Source of the DNA: Mesorhizobium loti
GTDB lineage: Bacteria > Pseudomonadota > Alphaproteobacteria > Rhizobiales > Rhizobiaceae
Direction: 5' to 3'
Length of the DNA: 64,000 nt
NCBI GenBank assembly: GCA_014189435.1
Contig: CP050295.1
Coordinates: forward strand, 434,001 to 498,000
The notes under the pieces were generated by a model. The model did no database searches, had not been told where the DNA came from, and saw only the letters and a list, made by a program, of their open reading frames with translations. The position numbers and the translations under genes were made by a program. Shown here piece after piece: positions 38,548 to 47,317 of the stretch; the stretch's first letter is position 1, and every line of letters begins with the position of its first letter.

Positions 38548-39432
38548 ATGAACAAGCTCGACACCAAAACCCGCTCGCAAATCTTGCATATGCTCTGTGA
38601 AGGCCAATCGATCCGCGCCATCACGCGCGTCATGGGCATGAGCAAAAACACCATCGCGAAGCTCCTCTCGGATGCGGGCGCGGTATGTGCCGACTATCAG
38701 GACCAAGCCCTTCGTAACCTGACCAGCAAGCGCATTCAGGTCGATGAAATCTGGTCGTTCACCTATGCCAAGCAGAAGAACGTCAAGATGGACAAGGCTG
38801 CCCCGGAAGGCGCTGGCGACACATGGACATGGACGGCTATCGTTGCCGACACCAAGCTTGTCATGTCTTGGCTGGTCGGCGGGCGCGATAGCGAATACGC
38901 AATGAGCTTCATGGACGATCTTTCGCGCCGCCTTGCCAATCGCGTCCAACTGACCAGCGATGGCCACAGGGCTTATCTGGAGGCTGTTGAAGGCGCATTC
39001 GGTGGCGATATCGACTACGCCATGCTGATCAAGCTCTATGGCGCTTCACCTGACAGCGCCAAGGGCCGCTACAGCCCAGCCGAATGCACCGGCGCGCGGA
39101 AAGAACGGATCGAAGGCAACCCAGACATCAAGCATGTTAGCACGTCATTTGCCGAGCGCCAGAACCTCACCATGCGGATGCATATGCGCCGCTTCACGCG
39201 CTTGACCAATGGCTTTTCCAAGAAGGTCGAAGCCCACGCCAATGCAGTCGCGCTGCACTTCATGTACTATAATTTCGTTCGCATTCATGCTTCGCTGCGC
39301 ATGACGCCGGCAATGGCCGCTGGCGTATCGGATCGGCTCTGGGAGGTCGCTGACATCGTGGCGCTGGTTGAGGCCAACGAAGCGCGGGCGGATCGGAAAC
39401 GCGGTCCTTACGCAAAACTCAGTGCAGCTTGA
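38548..39432 (+). CDS. IS1-type transposase of the cargo transposon
   Basis: A 294-aa single-frame DDE transposase. The N-terminal helix-turn-helix contains 'EGQSIRAITRVMGMSKNTI', and the catalytic domain contains 'IQVDEIWSFTYAKQKN', 'TSDGHRAYLEAVEGAFGG' and 'FAERQNLTMRMHMRRFTR'. The last is the pattern of larger IS1-related transposases. It is complete and lies inside perfect inverted repeats, so the element may still be active. Confidence 0.85.
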   Translation: MNKLDTKTRSQILHMLCEGQSIRAITRVMGMSKNTIAKLLSDAGAVCADYQDQALRNLTSKRIQVDEIWSFTYAKQKNVKMDKAAPEGAGDTWTWTAIVADTKLVMSWLVGGRDSEYAMSFMDDLSRRLANRVQLTSDGHRAYLEAVEGAFGGDIDYAMLIKLYGASPDSAKGRYSPAECTGARKERIEGNPDIKHVSTSFAERQNLTMRMHMRRFTRLTNGFSKKVEAHANAVALHFMYYNFVRIHASLRMTPAMAAGVSDRLWEVADIVALVEANEARADRKRGPYAKLSAA

Positions 39433-39450
39433 TTGGGTTAGGGACGCCAA

Positions 39451-39684
39451 ATGCGGGCAATGGCGGAAGAAATCTGGTTTCGGGTTTTCTTCCATTTCCT
39501 ACGAATTTTCGGGATCGCGTTTCGCGCTATCGCGGCCCTGATCGGCCTTTGCGCGTTAGCTGATTTGTTGCGATTGACGCACTTCGGCTACCCTGACGTT
39601 TCTCTGATCCTCTTATGCGGGTTCTATGCAGCCGGTCATTACATTTCTAAGTTTGCCCGCCTTATGCTTCGTTCCCAAGCCTAG
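39451..39684 (+). CDS. Small membrane passenger protein (77 aa)
   Basis: A 77-aa protein with two hydrophobic stretches ('FRAIAALIGLCALADLL' and 'VSLILLCGFYAAGHYI'), which suggests two membrane helices. It begins 18 nt after the transposase stop and ends just before the right inverted repeat, so it belongs to the transposon. I do not recognise a family. Confidence 0.5.
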   Translation: MRAMAEEIWFRVFFHFLRIFGIAFRAIAALIGLCALADLLRLTHFGYPDVSLILLCGFYAAGHYISKFARLMLRSQA

Positions 39685-39690
39685 ACCTGG

Positions 39691-39713
39691 AATTTCAAAC
39701 TGACCCACTACCC
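39691..39713 (-). repeat. Right terminal inverted repeat of the IS1-type transposon
   Basis: Exact 23-bp reverse complement of 36342-36364, followed by GCTGGT, which also precedes the left end. Confidence 0.92.
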
Positions 39714-40207
39714 GCTGGTGGACCGCAACGTCTGCAGAACCTCAAGAGACGCCGTACCATCCATGCTTGGAAATCCGGCCCAAAACGATCTCCCAAGGGC
39801 TGCAAATGGCCGCTAAGACGCAAACTCGCATTTCCCGTCGACCAGAGGGAGTGGCCGGCTGCCAAAGGATCATCGAGGAACTCGGCGCGGGCGTCTCATG
39901 CGCCCGCCGGCGTTCCCTAGCATCGCCTCATGCAGCTAGTTGCCGGAAATCATTCGTCCCCCACAGCTCACGCTGCGCGAAATCGCCAACCAGCACGAAG
40001 GCTTCATGACGGGCACCGCGCGGCGCAAGGAAATGGGCGCCCTCATCCGTCAAGAACCTCCTCGACCGGGCGGGGCGGAACGGCTTGCTCAGTCAAGGCC
40101 TCGCTGCAAGGATCGAGAAGTGTTATGGCGCGAACGCAGTACCCATCGCGCATCTCAACCCTAGCCCGAATTGGGCAAACAAATCGTAAACGCGGGAGCG
40201 CGCATTG
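39714..40207. other. Stretch with no recognisable gene
   Basis: Contains a short protein-like piece near 39940-40060 ('PQLTLREIANQHEGFMTGT') with no start or family I can support. The rest shows nothing. Confidence 0.35.
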
Positions 40208-40417
40208 ATGGAAACCAGGATCATTGACAGCCGGGACGATTTTGCGCAATGGGCGATCGATCGGGCCAATGCGATCCTGACGGATGAGGGTTCGGAACTC
40301 GCCACCGCCGCGCGCAACAGAAACGAAGCCCAAATGGGTGAGACGGCACAGGCGCTCGGCCAAGCGATCGTCGAGGCGCTGCTTGAGGCGTTCGACGGTC
40401 TCGTAGGCGACGAATAA
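40208..40417 (+). CDS. Small acidic hypothetical protein (69 aa)
   Basis: A 69-aa helical, acidic protein ('DDFAQWAIDRANAILTDEG', 'QALGQAIVEALLEAFDGL'). ATG 40208 follows a TTG. It lies beside a decayed repC and may be part of the same old plasmid segment. No family recognised; it could also be the tail of a longer decayed gene. Confidence 0.45.
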   Translation: METRIIDSRDDFAQWAIDRANAILTDEGSELATAARNRNEAQMGETAQALGQAIVEALLEAFDGLVGDE

Positions 40418-40479
40418 GCCACCGGCTTGGCCTGCATGACTGGCTGCGCCAACGGAAACGGCCGGTACGCGGGCTCACA

Positions 40480-41075
40480 CATCGATCCAGCATCATGATT
40501 CCTGCGCAGGCTCGGGACAAGCGTTTCCGAGACCCTCGAACCGCCCTTCCCTCCGATTGCCATCATCCGGCGGCCCATCGGTCTCCGCGGGCGTCTTTTC
40601 GGCATCGAGTTTGGCCGAAGCAGCGACGCCAAGATCATCGGCCAGGCCGAGGATTTCCCGTCCCCAGCGCGGTCCGTCAGGCAGCGCAAATAACCGCCGG
40701 CGCTGTTGAGCTGATCAGCGCGTTGATAGATCACGGCCAACGTGATCGCGGCCTGTTGCTCGCCCTGCACCTCGCAGGCCTCCCGCCACGCGCTCGGGGT
40801 GATCCCAACATGGGCCGGACAAGCTCGGCCGCGGCCAGAAAATCCCGCCGGTAGCGAATTTCGTCGCCGCAGGCGAGTTCCCGCATGCTCGGGCAGGCGG
40901 CCAGCAGGATCCCCATCGAGGCCGAAAGCCTGCTCGATCTCGCCTCCCCGACGCTACCTCGCATGTCTTTTGCCGTTGGGGGGTGTCCTGGCGAATGATC
41001 AGGCCGCATTCGACCAGAACCGCGAGATGACGGCGAAGGGTGGTCTGCGGCATGCCGTTGGCGCGCCATCGGGTT
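40480..41075 (-). pseudogene. RepC replication initiator remnant (repABC-type plasmid)
   Basis: Frame-shifted minus-strand pieces match the RepC family: 'RANGMPQTTLRRHLAVLVEC' then 'GLIIRQD' near the winged-helix, 'YRRDFLAAAELVRPMLG', and 'LNSAGGYLRCLTDRAGDGK' near the C-terminal part. The N-terminus is replaced by a ccdA fragment. RepC initiates replication of repABC plasmids in rhizobia, so this marks DNA that once belonged to such a plasmid. It is not functional. Confidence 0.65.
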
Positions 41076-41079
41076 GCCG

Positions 41080-41190
41080 ACCATATAAGAGACATAGCCC
41101 GGCACGACAGGCAGCACGCATGGCGAGAGGAACGAGATTGCACCGGCCGCCAGTGCTGTCAAAATGCCGATATTGGAATTTCAAACACCG
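41080..41190 (-). pseudogene. CcdA/DsbD-type protein, N-terminal remnant
   Basis: About 30 residues remain: 'NIGILTALAAGAISFLS' and 'PCVLPVVPGYVSYMVGN', the first helix and the redox Cys region of CcdA (thiol electron transport across the membrane). The start codon region shows a one-base frame break and the gene is cut off by the repC remnant. It directly follows the dsbA-like gene, its natural partner. Confidence 0.65.
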
Positions 41191-41192
41191 TC

Positions 41193-41882
41193 TCAACCCT
41201 CCGGCTTTGCTCGCGCATTGGCGATGGAGCGTTGCAGCGTGGCAACATCGACCATCCCAGGGATCACTTCATCGCCGACCACCAACGCCGGCGTGCCGGT
41301 GATGTACAGATCGCCGGCGAGCGCGCCATTGCGCGCAATGGCGTCTGCGATGGCCGGGTCTTCCATGTCCCGCTTGAGCTGCTCAACGTCGAGGCCCACA
41401 TCTGCTGCGATGGTCAAGGTGGACCTTTCGTTGACGAGGTCGTGGAAACCCATGAGGGCACGGTGGAACGCCTCGTATTTTCCCTGTTTGTGGGAGGCGA
41501 GCGCCGCCACCGCGGCGAATTTGGAAGCCGGTCCCAGGATCGGAAACTCTTTGAACACAAGCTTCAGACTCCAATCGTCCTTGATGGCTTGCTGGATATT
41601 GAGGGCTGCGTTCCGGCAAGGTGGGCAGTTGTAGTCAAAGAAGGTGACCAGAGCGACGTCGCCTTCCGGATTGCCAGCGGTTGGCGCAGCGGGGTCATTG
41701 AACAGTGCGTCGCGCCGCGCGGCAATGAGCATCTTCAATTCCGCGGTGAGCTGGCGTCGGTCTTCGAGCTGCTGCAGGTAGTCTATGACAGCAGGATGAT
41801 GTAGCGCCCCCAGCGCGGAAAAAAGCAGGGCGAGGGCTAAAAGAGCGATCGTGACGACAAGGCCGGGGGTTGGCTTGGACAT
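41193..41882 (-). CDS. DsbA-family thioredoxin-fold protein, membrane-anchored
   Basis: A 229-aa periplasmic thiol-disulfide protein. The N-terminal signal anchor is 'VTIALLALALLFSALGAL'. The active site 'FFDYNCPPCRN' is near residue 84, and the cis-Pro loop is 'ITGTPALVVGDEVIPG'. ATG 41882 (MSKPTPG) directly precedes the signal anchor; an upstream in-frame ATG at 41948 is unlikely. A ccdA fragment follows, suggesting a former dsbA-ccdA reductase pair (ScsC/DsbG-like). The CPPC dipeptide is less common than CPHC or CPYC. Confidence 0.85.
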   Translation of the reverse strand: MSKPTPGLVVTIALLALALLFSALGALHHPAVIDYLQQLEDRRQLTAELKMLIAARRDALFNDPAAPTAGNPEGDVALVTFFDYNCPPCRNAALNIQQAIKDDWSLKLVFKEFPILGPASKFAAVAALASHKQGKYEAFHRALMGFHDLVNERSTLTIAADVGLDVEQLKRDMEDPAIADAIARNGALAGDLYITGTPALVVGDEVIPGMVDVATLQRSIANARAKPEG

Positions 41883-41971
41883 GGGGCGGTCTCCGATTAA
41901 CAGTGAACAGCAGGGCAGCAACGGTGCCTTTGGCGTAAACCCGGGCATCGCTTTTTGATCGCTTGCCCGGC

Positions 41972-41992
41972 ACTTCCCGGAGTACGGGAAGT
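41972..41992. promoter_or_regulatory. 21-bp dyad upstream of the dsbA-like gene
   Basis: ACTTCCC-N7-GGGAAGT is a perfect 7-bp inverted repeat about 90 nt before the gene. The form resembles MerR/CueR-type operators, but no such regulator is encoded nearby. Confidence 0.35.
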
Positions 41993-42135
41993 TGCGGGGC
42001 TCTCTCGGTGCCGATGCCAGCTGGCAATGCCTCTAGGACGGCTTCACGCCCTGCCCCCAATGGCTGAGCGGCGCTCGCGCGAGCTGGCCGGTCGCAACCG
42101 CCCTTCGCCGGGCCAGACGTCTCGATCCTCCACCC

Positions 42136-43439
42136 TCAAAGCGTCGAGGGGCCGCTCGCGACGGCCTTTGCCGATCGAACTTCATCCGGCTCGCCCCCCA
42201 GCGGGCGAGGACGAGCGAAGCCACCGCGTTGCCAACGACATTCGTCAGCGCCTGGCATTCGGACATGAAGCGGTCGACGCCAAGGATCAGCGCCATGCCG
42301 GCGAGCGGGGCGGTCGGGATGACAAAGAGCGTTGCAGCCAAAGTGACGAAGCCTGCAGCGGTAATGCGAGTTGCTCCTTTCGAAGGGAGCATGGCGACGA
42401 GAAGCAGCAGGATCCGATCGCCAATCGAGAGATCGAAGTTCGTCGCCTGGGCGATGAAGAGGGCCGCCAGCGTCATGTGGATATTGGTGCCGTCCAGGTT
42501 GAAGGGATATCCGGTCGGGACGGCTAGTCCCACGACGGAACGCTTGGCGCCGGCCTTCTCCATCTTCTCCATGATCGAGGGCAGCGCGGCCTCCGAGGAG
42601 GACGTTGCCAGGACAAGCAGCAGCTTTTCCTTGATGTAGCGAATGAGAGAAAAGATCGAGAACCCGTTGTAACGGCAGACCGCGCCGAGAACGCCGAACA
42701 CGAAAAGGAAGGCGGTGAAATAGAACGTCCCGACCAGCATCGCGAGGTCAACGATCGACCCGATGCCATATTTGCCGGTGGTGAAGGCCATCGCGCCGAA
42801 AGCCCCGATCGGGGCGGCCTTCATCAGCAGGCTGACGAGCTTGAAAATGGGGGCGATCAGTGCCTGAAGGAAGCAAACGACAGGCTTGCCCGTCTCTCCT
42901 ACCGTGGCCAGGGCGATGCCGAACAGAACCGAGAAGAACAGGACCTGCAGGATGTCGCCTTGCGCGAAGGCGCCGACGATCGGCGACGGGATGATGTTCA
43001 TCAGGAAGCCGGTGACGGACTGCTCGTGGGCCTTCGCGGCATAGGTATTCACGGCCTGGACGTCGAGCGAGGCCGGATCGATGTTGAGGCCGGCGCCCGG
43101 CTGAACGACATTGGCGACGACAAGGCCGACGATAAGTGCGAGCCTCGAGAAGGTGAGGAAATGGACCATCGCCTTGCCGGCAACTCGGCCGACCTTCTGG
43201 AGATCGTTCATGCCGACGATGCCGGTCGCAATTGTCAGGAAGATGACAGGCGCGATGATCATCTTGACAAGCTTGATGAAGGCATCACCGAGCGGCTTCG
43301 CGCTTTCGCCGATCCCCGGATAGAAATAGCCGAGTGCGACACCGAGGGCGATGGCGGCAAGCACCTGCACATAGGACTTGGCGTAGAAGGCCTTGCGAGG
43401 CGCCGCGTCCGCGCTGCGGACATGTGGAGCTAACACCAT
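42136..43439 (-). CDS. dctA: C4-dicarboxylate:proton/sodium symporter DctA (3' end apparently frameshifted)
   Basis: An inner-membrane importer of succinate, malate and fumarate, the main carbon source of bacteroids. The product starts at ATG 43439 (MVLAPHV). It carries the dicarboxylate-symporter motifs '[17 protein letters not shown]', '[17 protein letters not shown]' and '[20 protein letters not shown]'. As written the frame runs on to 42033 with an odd Arg-rich tail (468 aa). One added base in the G6 run near 42197 would end it at 42136 as a normal DctA of about 434 aa. No dctB or dctD lies in the window. Confidence 0.92.
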
Positions 43440-43531
43440 TTCTCTCCCCAACCGGATAGGGGCCGGGCGCTTCGTCCCATCCCAGGCTTCTCGCATCGCG
43501 GCACTCCGGTCGAACGCCACTGCCATGTCGG

Positions 43532-43548
43532 TCGCACGCGCCGTGCCA
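43532..43548 (-). promoter_or_regulatory. Sigma-54 (-24/-12) promoter of dctA
   Basis: The minus strand reads TGGCACGGCGCGTGCGA: perfect TGGCACG, and the -12 GC at exact spacing (TTGC as GTGC). It is about 93 nt upstream of the dctA ATG. dctA is known to be RpoN-dependent in rhizobia. Confidence 0.75.
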
Positions 43549-43591
43549 AATTGCGGCGGCGCGAGACACGCGCCGGACCTCACGCCGTGCT

Positions 43592-43609
43592 TGTGCGGAT
43601 TTCTGCAGA
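43592..43609. promoter_or_regulatory. Candidate DctD activator site upstream of dctA
   Basis: TGTGCGGA-TT-TCTGCAGA is an imperfect palindrome about 45 bp upstream of the -24 element. Its TGTGCGG half resembles DctD sites of rhizobial dctA as I recall them. A second tandem site was not evident. Confidence 0.4.
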
Positions 43610-44217
43610 CGCCGCTGGCGCGTGACCTTATCGAGAGAAGGGCCGAGTGTCGGGGATTGGAGGTCGCTCTGGGCGTTACAGGCAGCCTGGCAGCGGCCAA
43701 GCGATTGCTGCTGCGACCCCGTATAGTCTGGCGCTCCACAAAATGACGGAAGTCGACCGGCCGTGTCGCGACATAGGCCCCAAGGCTGCGCTCCTGGCGC
43801 GCGATCGCTGTGCTGCCGCCGCACCGCGGTAGCGCCGCGCCAACCTTTGGGTGGGCGCAGTGGTTGTCATCACCGCTTGCAGGTCCACGACCGACGACAT
43901 GGAGTTCTCGCGCCAGGTTGCCAACGGTCTTGTGATTTGTGCCGTGGCGTCGGCCCGCGTCCTCAGGCCGTCTTGACCATGATGTATTGCTCGATGGATC
44001 ACCTCTGTCGTCGTGATGCTCCCATGCACAATCTGGCCCATCGCGCATCCCTGAATTCGGACCACAAGGATGCCGCATCAAAGTCGGATCAAACTCGGCT
44101 GGCCACGCTCTTTGTGCCGGTATCATAAGTCCGCAAGTACCCCGACAACGCCGTCAATGGGGGCCGACCCGGCTAACCGAAGATCCGCAGACGCAGTTCC
44201 AGTGCGAAAGACGCAGG
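43610..44217. other. Long upstream region of dctA, no recognisable gene
   Basis: An open frame continues upstream from dctA to 44126, but the predicted residues are low-complexity and Arg/Ser-rich with no family pattern. The stretch appears non-coding or decayed. Confidence 0.4.
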
Positions 44218-44952
44218 CTAGACGGCCCTCTTGTTGCCCCACAGCAGAACGTGCAGCTGCGGCAGCACGCGGGCGTCGAACCACCTGTCGCCGGTTACCT
44301 TTTCAACCAGCCACTCCATGCGTTTCATTATTCCGTCCAGATCGACAGACGCGTCTTCGTTGCCAGGACGGGGCGGCGTGTGATTGCCGGGTTGCAGGTA
44401 AACCGGAAGGCGCGGAAATCGCTCCGCGGCGCCTTTCGCGTAGGCGTAGTCGCTCTCGTCGAAAACAACGAGCTTGAGCACGATCTGCGGCTTCTCCTGC
44501 GCCGCATCGACGCACGCCTCCAGAGTGGCCCAATCGGTCCTCATTTCGCTTGAAGGCGGCTTAGGGCTGAGGACCAGCACGTCAAGGTCGGCAAACCAGT
44601 CCCTGACCACCGAACCTTGGGTCTCGAGCGCAAAACGGTAACCTTCACCATGGCCTCGCTCGATGAGCGCACGAAACGGCTGAATGGCCGGATTGCCGCC
44701 TGACAGCGACACCATCACTGGCCGGCCACCGGAAAGCGTAACGACGGTTTGCCATACCGCGTCGATTGGCATCATCTCCCATTCATGGCGGAATTGATTG
44801 TCCACCGCATGGAGACTGTCGCACCAGGAACAGCGATAGTCACACCCGCCGGTTCTGATGAAGACCGTCGGCAAACCGATGAGCACGCCCTCGCCCTGGA
44901 TCGTCGGCCCGAAAATCTCGCTCACGCGGATTGCGGGATGCGTATCGGTCAT
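44218..44952 (-). CDS. queE: 7-carboxy-7-deazaguanine synthase QueE
   Basis: A 244-aa radical-SAM enzyme that converts carboxytetrahydropterin to 7-carboxy-7-deazaguanine in the queuosine/preQ1 pathway. It has '[20 protein letters not shown]', the cluster motif 'CDYRCSWCD' (Cys-X3-Cys-X2-Cys) near residue 32, and 'LSGGNPAIQ'. ATG 44952 overlaps the queD stop by 4 nt; upstream frame extension is not supported. It is the third gene of queCDE. Confidence 0.95.
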   Translation of the reverse strand: MTDTHPAIRVSEIFGPTIQGEGVLIGLPTVFIRTGGCDYRCSWCDSLHAVDNQFRHEWEMMPIDAVWQTVVTLSGGRPVMVSLSGGNPAIQPFRALIERGHGEGYRFALETQGSVVRDWFADLDVLVLSPKPPSSEMRTDWATLEACVDAAQEKPQIVLKLVVFDESDYAYAKGAAERFPRLPVYLQPGNHTPPRPGNEDASVDLDGIMKRMEWLVEKVTGDRWFDARVLPQLHVLLWGNKRAV

Positions 44953-45305
44953 GGCCGGTATTCCGCCCAGGTTTTCGGCGTTTCGCTCACCCGCACGGCC
45001 GAGGTTTCGGGCAGGCGTGCCTTGCACCATAGATAAAAATGTCTGGCCAGGCATTCCGCGGTGACTTGCTCATGTCCGAGCACGTCGTTGAGATGTCGGT
45101 GGTCGAAGCTCTCGTCGATATAGCGTTTGAATGGCGCCAAATCGTGATAGTCGCGCACGAAACCGTTGTCGTTCAGTCCATTCGCTGAAAGCTCCACTTC
45201 GACGATGTAGTTATGCCCGTGCAGGCGCGCGCATTGGTGATCGGGCGGCAACGAGGTGAGCTGATGCGAGGCCGAGAAGTGGAACTCCTTGGTGATGCGG
45301 AACAT
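44949..45305 (-). CDS. queD: 6-carboxy-5,6,7,8-tetrahydropterin synthase QueD
   Basis: A 118-aa enzyme of the 6-pyruvoyltetrahydropterin synthase fold. It converts dihydroneopterin triphosphate to carboxytetrahydropterin. Zinc ligands are visible: His in 'FSASHQL', and His-x-His in '[12 protein letters not shown]'. The Cys of '[10 protein letters not shown]' is the catalytic thiol position. ATG 45305 shares a base with the queC stop (TAATG). It lies between queC and queE. Confidence 0.95.
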   Translation of the reverse strand: MFRITKEFHFSASHQLTSLPPDHQCARLHGHNYIVEVELSANGLNDNGFVRDYHDLAPFKRYIDESFDHRHLNDVLGHEQVTAECLARHFYLWCKARLPETSAVRVSETPKTWAEYRP

Positions 45306-46003
45306 TATGCGGTCCTCCTTCGCAGCGCATCGAGCCAGAAGTCGGAGTCCTCGTAGTCGGTGGGGTCCAGGTGCCCAGAGAGATGAAACGCCTCGCGCCG
45401 CTCGACGCAGGTCCCGCACCTCCCGCAGTGACGCTCGGCGCCCTTGTAGCAGGACCAGGTCTGTGCAAATGGCGTGCCGTATGTTGCTCCATCCCTAACG
45501 ATGTCCGCCTTCGTGAGATTCACATAGGGCGCATAAAGGCGAACCTTCGCGTAGCCGTCGAGCGCGCGGTCTTGCATCATCTGGAAAGCGTCGAGGAAGG
45601 CCGGACGGCAGTCGGGATAAATGAAATGATCCCCACCGTGCACGGCAGTCGCCACCGCTTCGACCTTGTGTGCGGCGGCGAGACCGAAGGCGGTGGCCAA
45701 CATGATGGCGTTCCGGTTCGGCACCACCGTGACCTTCATCGTGTCTTCGGCGTAGTGCCCATCCGGCACATCCACACCGTCGGTCAGCGCGGAGCCGGAA
45801 AGGCCGCGGCCGATTTGGCGGATGTCGATGCTGCGATGCGGGACGTTCAGTCGTTCAGCGCAAAGGGCGGCGAATCCCAATTCCTTCCGGTGCCGTTGGC
45901 CGTAATCGAAAGATAGGAGGCCGGCGAGCTCGTACTCCGCTGCCACCTTGTGAGCAAGAGTAACGGAGTCCAATCCGCCGGAGCAGACGACGAGAGTTTT
46001 CAT
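45305..46003 (-). CDS. queC: 7-cyano-7-deazaguanine (preQ0) synthase QueC
   Basis: A 232-aa ATP-dependent enzyme that makes preQ0 from 7-carboxy-7-deazaguanine and ammonia. The N-terminal PP-loop 'VVCSGGLDSVTLAH' and the C-terminal zinc motif 'CYKGAERHCGRCGTC' are complete. It is the first gene of queC-queD-queE. Its ribosome site (AAGGA) lies in the 3' tail of a preQ1-I riboswitch, so translation should fall when preQ1 is abundant. No queF or tgt lies in the window. Confidence 0.96.
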   Translation of the reverse strand: MKTLVVCSGGLDSVTLAHKVAAEYELAGLLSFDYGQRHRKELGFAALCAERLNVPHRSIDIRQIGRGLSGSALTDGVDVPDGHYAEDTMKVTVVPNRNAIMLATAFGLAAAHKVEAVATAVHGGDHFIYPDCRPAFLDAFQMMQDRALDGYAKVRLYAPYVNLTKADIVRDGATYGTPFAQTWSCYKGAERHCGRCGTCVERREAFHLSGHLDPTDYEDSDFWLDALRRRTA

Positions 46004-46007
46004 GTTA

Positions 46008-46040
46008 GGTCCTTGTTTTAACCGGGTAGGCTGCGACCGG
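46008..46040 (-). ncRNA. PreQ1 class I riboswitch controlling queCDE
   Basis: On the minus strand, CCGG-TCGCAG-CCTA-CCCGG pairs as the P1 hairpin. It is followed by the A-rich tail TTAAAACAAGGAC, which would form the pseudoknot. This matches the compact preQ1-I aptamer consensus. The AAGGA ribosome site of queC is in the tail, 5 nt from the ATG, so control is likely at translation. Confidence 0.85.
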
Positions 46041-46625
46041 AGATTTCTCTGCGCTCCCAGTACTTCAGGAAATCCATTTTGTGAAGTGAACGGGGGACAA
46101 GTTTCATGCGCGGACGTGCCGCTGTGTGCAAGGCGCGCTCAGGCGGTGAGCCTACATGGAACACGGACTAGAAACGGACGCTTCAGTGGATGTTCAAAGG
46201 CGAGCGTACCAGAATATGCTCTGAAGGACGTCCCGGATCTTCGGAAAACAGGGTTTTCGACGCTTCGATCAAGCGCCTGGCGGTGCCGAGCTTCGAGGGA
46301 CGCCACGCGAGGGTTTCATGTACAAGACGGCCCGAGGATGGGCTTGCCGCAAAGAACGGATTTACCAGGTGGGATTTTTTCGCAGCCGCGCCGAAATGCA
46401 GATGTCTGGAATGATCGACATCAATTGTCGCGGCAACTTGGCTGGCCGGCTCTTCGGGTTCCGTAGATCCCGCGCATTCCGCTTCAGGATCGGTTCGAAC
46501 CGGAGCACTCCCTCGGTCAGTGGCCGACCGGCAAACCCAAACTAAATGATCGGTCGTGAGCCGACATCTGTGAACAAGCCGTGTGCGTCGATTGCAATGA
46601 CCCCTGTGTTGCGCGCAGTTACCTT
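46041..46625. other. Stretch with no recognisable gene
   Basis: Short open frames occur on the plus strand (for example 46190-46414) but none has a family pattern or good start. It may hold decayed sequence. Confidence 0.35.
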
Positions 46626-47015
46626 ATGGCTGTGGATGAACTGGATTTGATGGTTTTCCAGATGGCGGTCGAAAGCGTCCGCTCTCTCTCCTTAAGCTTC
46701 GCTGAAAAGGCCGCGGAGATAGCCACCAGGAGCCGCGGTATCCTGCTTTTCGACGTGCGCGTCGACGGTGACGCGGAGGTCCAGCGGGTCGCAGCCATCC
46801 GATATCAGGGCGACCAAACCGGCGTGCTGGCGTTGGACAGACAGGGCCTTGTTACCCACCATTGCATCGTCAATGGTACTTTCTCACATTTCATTGCGCC
46901 ATTGGAAAACTGGAACAGCATGCCTTTGTCGATGCAGGCCAAGATCGATGCCAACGGCCATGCCAGTCTCTTCCTAGGGGCCTTGCGAAATGCCGGACAT
47001 ATGCTGGGCAGCTAG
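46626..47015 (+). CDS. Hypothetical protein (129 aa)
   Basis: I do not recognise the family. ATG 46626 (MAVDELDLMVF) is the likely start; an in-frame GTG at 46581 would add 15 residues. The product alternates helix and strand ('SFAEKAAEIATRSRGILLFD', 'QRVAAIRYQGDQTGVLALDR', 'KIDANGHASLFLGALRNAG'). Composition and codon use look genuine, and it has no obvious operon partner. Confidence 0.5.
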   Translation: MAVDELDLMVFQMAVESVRSLSLSFAEKAAEIATRSRGILLFDVRVDGDAEVQRVAAIRYQGDQTGVLALDRQGLVTHHCIVNGTFSHFIAPLENWNSMPLSMQAKIDANGHASLFLGALRNAGHMLGS

Positions 47016-47317
47016 CATTTGGCTAGAACCATCTGTGGATTTTTGCATGCGGCATCGTTGCCGGCACTGCCGGCATGATTGTCGTGCTCGAAAACGGCTC
47101 CGGCGGCCTATTTTTTTGTAAAGTCGAATGTCCCGATTCCGAGCCAAGGAAGGCACCAACAGCGGCGACGCAAGCTGCCCTGCCCTTTTCAAGCAGGGAG
47201 GTGCTTCCGGTGCTCTCACCGACACGAGATCGCAAATGCCCCGCGGGTCACTTCAAATTCCCCCGGGTAGGGTCAGTCAAAATCCCCCACCCGCAAGACA
47301 GGACAGAAGTGGACTTG

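Larger units (their letters stand above)
36342..39713 (+). mobile_element. IS1-type transposon with five passenger genes
   Basis: A 3.37-kb element bounded by perfect 23-bp inverted repeats that begin GGGTAGTGGGTC (36342-36364 and 39691-39713). The hexamer GCTGGT flanks both ends (36336-36341 and 39714-39719), as expected for a target duplication. Besides the transposase (38548-39432) it carries two small plus-strand genes, a minus-strand pair ending in an XRE-ImmA/IrrE protein, and a small membrane protein. The transposase alone would need only about 1 kb, so more than half of the element is cargo. Confidence 0.85.
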
